From positions 1-6,631 of the forward strand of contig JAJRTR010000168.1 in the NCBI GenBank assembly GCA_024278215.1: a stretch of 6,631 bases of DNA. The letters run 5' to 3'. The DNA is from a bacterium. GTDB taxonomy: Bacteria > UBP15 > UBA6099 > JAJRTR01. Below, in pieces: positions 1-5,000 of this stretch. Within the stretch, counting starts at the first letter, position 1; each line of letters opens with the position of its first letter. A program made the translations under genes and the position numbers. Under the pieces are notes generated by a model. It made no database searches and was not told the DNA's origin. It saw nothing but the letters and a program-made list of their open reading frames with translations.

Positions 1-359
1 AGGGGCTGGGCGCGCGCGGCGAAAAGCTTGCCGTGAAAGACATGAAAAAACAGGGCTTTGTCATACTTGAAACAAACTTCAATTGCACTATGGGCGAGAT
101 CGACATAATAGCGCGTAAAAACGATCTATTGGTGTTCGCGGAGGTGAAAACGAGGGCATCGAAAAATTTCGGACCGCCCGAGCTGGCAGTAAACCACACG
201 AAACAGAAAAAAATCACCAGAATCGCTAAATATTACATTAAAAACAAGAAACTCCATAAACTAAACTGTCGTTTCGATGTCTATGCCGTCACTTTCGACG
301 AAAAACAGCGACCGCGGATAAAACATATCCCTTCAGCTTTCAGCGCGGTGGCGCGGTAA
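1..359 (+). CDS. yraN: UPF0102 (YraN) family nuclease-like protein, 5'-truncated by the window edge
   Basis: The reading frame is open from base 3 to the TAA at 357-359. A GTG at 33 could be taken as the start, but the in-frame codons before it read LGARGEKLAV, which matches the conserved N-terminal LGxxGExxA signature of this family. The true start is therefore upstream of the window and only a few residues are missing. Visible family hallmarks are the GEID motif (bases 93-104), the EVKTR motif (141-155), a KQKKI stretch followed by an A-KYYI helix, the RFDVYAV strand and the terminal IKHIPSAF. The E, D and ExK residues have the layout of a PD-(D/E)xK-type nuclease core, which is known for the family; the cellular role of the family is poorly defined. 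The protein is cytosolic, with no signal peptide or membrane segment. A 330-base non-coding gap follows, so no operon with the next gene is evident. Family assignment is firm; biochemical function is inferred from the family only. Confidence 0.92.
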   Translation, partial: GLGARGEKLAVKDMKKQGFVILETNFNCTMGEIDIIARKNDLLVFAEVKTRASKNFGPPELAVNHTKQKKITRIAKYYIKNKKLHKLNCRFDVYAVTFDEKQRPRIKHIPSAFSAVAR

Positions 360-432
360 CTGTTCTTGCAGATGCCGCTTCCGTGAACAATTCCCTTTTA
401 TGATTCCCAACACGTTTTATACTATTGAACAG

Positions 433-441
433 TGGTATAAT
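433..441 (+). promoter_or_regulatory. Extended -10 promoter motif
   Basis: Bases 433-441 read TGGTATAAT, a perfect extended -10 element (TGnTATAAT) of sigma-70-type promoters. No good -35 hexamer is present at the usual distance (413-418 is CGTTTT), which is tolerated by extended -10 promoters. Transcription would begin near 448-449, exactly at the first base of the perfect hairpin at 449-477, giving a leader of about 240 bases before the gene at 691. This is sequence inference only. Confidence 0.5.
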
Positions 442-448
442 ACAGATA

Positions 449-477
449 TAGCCCGCATATTTCACCAATGCGGGCTA
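449..477. repeat. Perfect 10-bp inverted repeat with 9-nt loop
   Basis: TAGCCCGCAT (449-458) and ATGCGGGCTA (468-477) are exact reverse complements separated by ATTTCACCA. There is no T-run on either strand after the stem, so a classical intrinsic terminator is not supported. It forms the left end of the hairpin-rich stretch that reaches 627. Confidence 0.85.
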
Positions 478-598
478 AAAATCGGGAGAATGCCTGTAAT
501 ACAAGGCGTGGCAAGTGAGTGGTGAGGGAGCATACTGTTAGTATGTGACCGATCCCGAATCGCTGCCGCAACGAAGTAGAACAGGCGTTATCGCGAAT

Positions 599-627
599 TT
601 CCGGATTTCTTTGTGAGAAATCCGGGA
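599..627. repeat. Stem-loop, 10-bp perfect stem extendable to 12
   Basis: CCGGATTTCT (601-610) pairs perfectly with AGAAATCCGG (616-625) around TTGTG; T600-G626 and T599-A627 can extend the stem. No T-tract follows on the + strand. It closes the hairpin-rich element about 63 bases before the start of the gene at 691. Confidence 0.8.
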
Positions 628-690
628 TGCTGATAGTACACGCGCGGTTGTCAGAACAGAGAGCCGATAACAACAAAGGGGGCGGATGTC

Positions 691-1404
691 ATGGGGAAGA
701 AAGCAAAACAGGCAGGTGCAGGTTTCTTCAGCGAACATTTTATGCCGTTTAAAACTAAAGAGAAAAAGAATTACAGGATAGGTAAAAAGACGTATAGCTG
801 GCTGCTGGACAAAGAAAACAGAAAACGCCTGAGCTACCTGACGGAGAAGGACATGGAGAGGCTCGCGGGTAAGTATTTCCTGAAGAAAGTCGAGTTCGAC
901 GATGGAAAATGCTACATAGTAAAACCCGAAATAGAAAGAAATATTCTGGTGAGATTCTACCAGGAGAAGGAAGAGGAAAGCGGCGAAAGGATAGAACGCA
1001 CGCTTCGCGACAGCGTGCCGCTTCGCGACGATGATCTGCTGGAGCGATACAGGATAAGCGCGGCCGCTGTGGAGCTGATAACAGGAGACGATTCCGATGA
1101 GCTGGAACTCAACCCGGATTCAGTGGTGGATTTTATTCCCCAGGTGATGATAATTGACGCACTGTTCGACGGCAGAGTGAAGATGTATCTCGACGAGGAT
1201 TATTTTGTGATAATAACGGCAGATGAGGACTACAGCGACAAAGATGTATTCACGCTATATGCGGAAAGTCCTCTGCCCGGTACTGAAGTTCCTATCGGCG
1301 AACTGGATGTAAAGGAAAAAACTGCGATAATAGGAATGTACCGCGACGAAGTGGTGGGAACAGGCCACGATTTTTCTGAAAGAATAAATAAGATAAAGGA
1401 ATGA
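691..1404 (+). CDS. Hypothetical acidic protein, 237 aa, no recognised family
   Basis: I do not recognise this protein. The ATG at 691 is preceded by a strong purine-rich ribosome binding site (AAAGGGGGCGG, 676-686); another ATG at 686 is in a different frame. The stop is TGA at 1402-1404. Residues 1-66 are strongly basic (many K/R, e.g. KTKEKK at 21-26 and KENRKR at 41-46) and contain the block YRIGKKTYSWLL at 28-39. Residues 92-145 are charged and then increasingly acidic (EEES, RDDDLLERY, GDDSDELEL). Residues 146-215 look like alternating beta strands (VDFIPQVMIIDALF, VKMYLDEDYFVIITA, VFTLYAE). There is one cysteine (C74), no signal peptide and no membrane span, so it is probably cytosolic. 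Codon use and the ribosome binding site support a real gene. It stands alone: 331 bases from the gene before and 617 from the gene after. A long, structured leader may precede it. Function is unknown; I would not guess one. Confidence 0.85.
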   Translation: MGKKAKQAGAGFFSEHFMPFKTKEKKNYRIGKKTYSWLLDKENRKRLSYLTEKDMERLAGKYFLKKVEFDDGKCYIVKPEIERNILVRFYQEKEEESGERIERTLRDSVPLRDDDLLERYRISAAAVELITGDDSDELELNPDSVVDFIPQVMIIDALFDGRVKMYLDEDYFVIITADEDYSDKDVFTLYAESPLPGTEVPIGELDVKEKTAIIGMYRDEVVGTGHDFSERINKIKE

Positions 1405-1603
1405 AAAAGCGGGGAAAAGTGTGCAATATGTTGCGCTGCGCGGCGCTCATGGTGCTGAAGATTGCACGAAAAGAATGGAAGTAATGTTTCGCGGCAAGGT
1501 CGCTTGTGGACGTATGTCCTGGTTTCAGGAAATAAACGCTGTTTTCGCAGTGCTGATTTTATCGGGTTGTTGGTGACATCCGGAAATCGTGTGGATATAC
1601 ACT

Positions 1604-1776
1604 ATATGTGGTGGTATCACATTAGAGCCGTGTTTACTACAAAACTCACCGTTTCCCGGCAATTTTAGAAGATTGCCGGACGGTGGAGTTGTGGAAAACA
1701 CTCAAAGAAGTACACATAATCGAGATTTTTCGACGCTTTACGTACACCGGCCCGAAAAGAGTAAACCACCACATAT
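1604..1776. repeat. Large imperfect palindrome
   Basis: The core is CCGGCAAT (1656-1663) and ATTGCCGG (1672-1679), a perfect 8-bp stem with loop TTTAGAAG. Pairing continues outward with small bulges: AACTCACCGT (1642-1651) with ACGGTGgAGTT (1680-1690), and GTGTTT (1630-1635) with AAACAC (1696-1701). Further out, ATATGTGGTGGT (1604-1615) matches ACCACCACATAT (1765-1776) exactly, and GTTTACT (1632-1638) matches AGTAAAC (1760-1766), so two alternative arrangements exist. It could be a degraded terminal-repeat element, an RNA structure or a cluster of protein binding sites. Confidence 0.6.
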
Positions 1777-1891
1777 TGGGGTGCCCACTCAAAACCCGGA
1801 AGTGCGTGTTGTTGGAAGTTCTAACCCGTTTCATACACGTCCGGATTCCAGGAATACATTTCCTTATCCACAGCGACTTTTCATGAGTGTT

Positions 1892-1919
1892 TTCTGCCCG
1901 GCGATCGGTTCGGGCAGAA
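1892..1919. promoter_or_regulatory. Perfect 9-bp dyad, candidate activator binding site
   Basis: TTCTGCCCG (1892-1900) and CGGGCAGAA (1911-1919) are exact inverted repeats separated by 10 bases. The dyad centre lies about 73 bases before the predicted sigma-54 start at 1978. Dyads upstream of -24/-12 promoters are where enhancer-binding activators dock, so this is a reasonable candidate. A terminator is less likely because no T-run follows on either strand. The role is inferred. Confidence 0.5.
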
Positions 1920-1951
1920 TATTGAGATTGATAATGAGGCGGATTTTTTCA

Positions 1952-1967
1952 TGGCACAAAAATTGCT
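1952..1967 (+). promoter_or_regulatory. Sigma-54 (RpoN) -24/-12 promoter
   Basis: The sequence TGGCACAAAAATTGCT matches the sigma-54 consensus TGGCAC-N5-TTGCW. The invariant GG (1953-1954) and GC (1965-1966) have the required spacing of 12 bases between their first positions. Transcription would start near 1978, leaving a leader of about 44 bases to the ATG at 2022, which carries its own ribosome binding site. Sigma-54 promoters need an ATP-driven enhancer-binding protein, so the giant gene would be tightly conditional. The motif and its placement are seen; use in vivo is inferred. Confidence 0.72.
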
Positions 1968-2021
1968 GAACTGAACCGCATAAAGAAGATGTAAAAACAC
2001 TATCAAAAACAGGAAAATGAT

Positions 2022-5000
2022 ATGGGAAAAGACAACAGAGATTCGACACCGGGGACATTGAGGAAGATCAGGGATATAGTGAGGTCGCGGCCTGTGGCGT
2101 CGCTGCTGACGGCGTTGCTGTTATTGTATGCGACAGCGGCGACGGTAAGCCGTGCGGCAACGAAAAGCTGGCCTTTCGACGACAGCGCGAAATATGTTTA
2201 TGATTCGTTGAACATTGATGTCGCGGGCAGCGTGGCAGACCTTGTAACCCAGGACTGGTGGAACAATGCGTGGCAGTACCGGAGAAAAATCGTCGTCGAC
2301 AACACGGCGGGCACAGCGCAGACGAATTTCCAAGTGCTTGTCGAACTCGACTCGAGCAGTTTCGATTTTGCAAGCGCGCAGGTAAACGGAGAAGACATAA
2401 GGTTTATCAACGGCACAAACGATACGGTATATGATTACTGGCGCGAGGATTTCGACGCGGCTAGTGAGACGGCAAAGTTATGGGTGAACATACCCACGCT
2501 GCCAGCCGCGGCGACGATGGCGATGTATATCTATTACGGCAACGCTGCCGCACCCGACGGAAGCGACTATACGAGTGTTTTTTATTATGTCGGCGAAATC
2601 GGATTCAGCAACCAGGACCCGATATCGGGGACATGGACGGCGATAACATACACGAATGCGTTTTCAGCGACGCCGGTGGTAGTGAATACGATACAGACGG
2701 CAGTCGACTATCCACAGCCCAGCGACAACACGAACACTGTGGGACCGATAACGGGGACAAATTGCGGCGGTAGCGACGGACTGGCCGACGGCACGGCCGA
2801 GCCGCGTGTGCGAAACATCACCACGAACGGGTTCGAATACAGGATGTATGTGAAGTCACTGGACTGCGACAATATACACGGGACCGAGAAACTGGCGTGG
2901 ATGGCGCTGCTGCCCGGCACGCATGTAATCGGTGATCGCGTTGTCCGGGTTTTCACCACGAACATAGGTGGCGGAACTGAGAATTACACAACAGTCTCTT
3001 ATGGTTATACGTTTTCGGACAACCCGGTTGTGCTGCCGCAACTCCAGAGCAATAACGAGACAGGGCCGGCCAGTATCAGGCTGAGGAATAAGAGCAATTC
3101 GGACATCGACGTGAAAATAGAAGAGGCCGGGGAGACCGCGCACGCTGTGGAGAGCGCGGGCATGGTGGTCTGGGACCAGGCGGGCTTTGACGATATTATG
3201 GGCGCGAATCTCGGGCCGGACCTCGAGGGTGAAGTGGGCAGCACGAATGTCGGCGCGGTGCAGCATATTTTCCAGTCGTCCACATTTCAGCACACCTTCA
3301 CTATTCCGGCGGCGGTGCTGTTCAAAGTCCAGAACGACAACGGCGGAAACAATATCCACGAACGTTTGCGGAATATAACGACGACCGGATTCGAGCAGGC
3401 GTGTTCGGAGAATTTCTACGCCATTCCGAATTCTTATGACGGCAACCACTACAACGACGAAGGCGGCTCGTTCATTGGAATATCGAATAAGAACGGGCCC
3501 GTGGGATATGATTACCGAAAAAAGATAACGATAGACAACACAGGCGGCGGCGCGCTGACGGATTTCAATATGCAGATCGACCTGACATCGGCGAACTTCT
3601 CCGACGGGTTCGCAAACGCGAAGGCGGACGGCAGCGACATAATGTTCACAGCCGCCGACGGGTACACGATGCTGGGTTACTACTACAACCCGGCCAACTA
3701 CGACCCGGTCGGCGAGACGGCCACATTCATGGTACATCTGCCGTCGGTACCGGCAAATGGAACACTTGATATTTACATATATTACGGCAATGCAGACGCG
3801 ATATCGTATTCCGATTCCACATATTCGTCATTGACAAAAATAATCGGTGAGGCGGGTGTGACGGCGGATGCTGTTCTTGGATCGACCAACGGCTGGTATT
3901 CGGTGACATTCGCAAACACATATTCCTCCCCGCCTGTCGTGGTGGCGAGTATGAACAGGGACGACGGGGGCGATCCGTCACACACGAGAATCAGAAACGT
4001 GACGACTACCGGTTTCGAGGTCGTGGTGGAAGAATCCGTGGACAAGGACGGCGCACACACTTCTGAAGCCGTGGGCTGGATCGCAATGGTGGAAGGCTCA
4101 TATACGATAGACGGCACGAGGTTCGACGCGTGGCGGCAGAACAATGTGGACGACAATTACGATACGGTGGCCTATCCCGGCGGGAATATCTCGCCGTCGC
4201 CGGCAGTGATCGCGACGCAGGAGACAAACAACAACACTTTCAAAGCGGGTTCGTCCCATACGCGAATAAAAAACGTAGGCGTGGCTTCATTCGATATCGC
4301 CGTCGAGCTTTGCGACAACTCTGTGGGTGCGCTGAATAATGAAACGATCATGATAATCGCGGCACAAAGAAAAGATTACGACTCGGGCAGCGGCGGTGCC
4401 GGTTCTTACTCGGTTATCTCCGCAACCAGGGACAGCACATACGCAACGATAAATCATCCGTTTGCTTTCTCCGGGGCTCCTGCCGTTGTGCCGCAGATCA
4501 TGACAGAGAACAATGGGGAAGCTTCACACATCAGGGTACGCAACTCCGGCACCACCAGCTTCCAGTGGATGATCGAAGAGGCCTACAATCTCGACCAGGT
4601 TCATCCCAATGAAACGCTCGGAAATATTGCGTTTGCCCAGGGCAACATTACCGTAACAACACCGCCGCCCGTGCCGTACCCGACAGCATCATTCGCCGCG
4701 CAGGAGAATGTCAATAATAAAATCATCCTGTATGCCCGCAAGTATCAGGCAACAACCCCTTCGATCACGATCGACAATGTGGAAATCTATAACAGGGACC
4801 CATGGATTACTCCGATAGAGGTCTTCACGGTTTCGTTCGACCAGGTGAATTCATTCACCGAAACTCTCGGCGCCGGCACAGGCAACGTGAGGTACCAGGT
4901 ATCCAACGATTTCACCAACTGGTACTATGTGGCGACCTCGACAAATGTATGGACACTGGCCGCTACAGCGTCATATTACGAGGCGAACACGGCTACCGAG

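Larger units (their letters stand above)
449..627. other. Hairpin-rich non-coding element (structured leader or dispersed intergenic repeat)
   Basis: This stretch carries three clear stem-loops: the 10-bp hairpin 449-477; CATACT/AGTATG around a GTT loop (531-545); and CCGGATTTCT/AGAAATCCGG around a 5-base loop (601-625), extendable by one G-T and one T-A pair to 599-627. Longer-range complementarity is also present: TCGGGA (482-487) with TCCCGA (553-558), and GCCTGT (492-497) with ACAGGC (581-586). These two pairings cross each other, so they would be alternatives or a pseudoknot. No credible reading frame covers it. Because it starts where the extended -10 motif would initiate, it may be a 5' leader or small RNA. 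Its look also recalls intergenic elements that occur in many copies in some environmental bacterial genomes; that is an unverified recollection. I recognise no riboswitch class. Confidence 0.5.
1405..1951. other. Long intergenic region without a convincing gene
   Basis: I see no protein gene here. Frames that stay open for 60-126 codons overlap one another on both strands, lack ribosome binding sites, are rich in unusual residues such as H, P, R and C, and resemble no domain. A short IR, GTGCAAT (1421-1427) with ATTGCAC (1461-1467), lies just after the preceding gene. The middle holds a large imperfect palindrome, and the right end a 9-bp dyad, both listed separately. The length and repeat content suggest either a regulatory region for the giant gene downstream or the remnant of a small mobile element. 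Confidence 0.55.

Noticed and set aside
33-35. GTG at 33 as start of the YraN-family gene
   Set aside because: The conserved LGxxGE signature is encoded in frame just before it, so the real start lies upstream of the window.
449-477. Intrinsic terminator for the YraN-family gene
   Set aside because: The stem is good but no T-tract follows on either strand, and it begins right after a promoter motif.
422-738. Two minus-strand ORFs (84 and 66 codons) across the hairpin-rich element
   Set aside because: They cover stem-loops and the start of the 691 gene, are cysteine-rich and overlap each other; no sign of coding.
1401-1484. 27-codon ORF (MKKRGKVCNMLRCAALMVLKIARKEWK) overlapping the stop of the 237-aa gene as ATGA
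   Set aside because: The purine stretch AAAGGA touches the ATG with no spacer, the peptide is very short and there is no homology signal. Translational coupling is possible but not supported.
1589-1969. 126-codon + strand ORF in the gap before the giant gene
   Set aside because: No ribosome binding site, runs through the palindrome, odd composition (P, R, H, C), and overlaps other equally poor frames; treated as chance.
2856-3737. 293-codon open frame on the minus strand
   Set aside because: Same shadow effect: antisense to the lectin-like repeats, with an abnormal R/V/H-rich composition and no domain.
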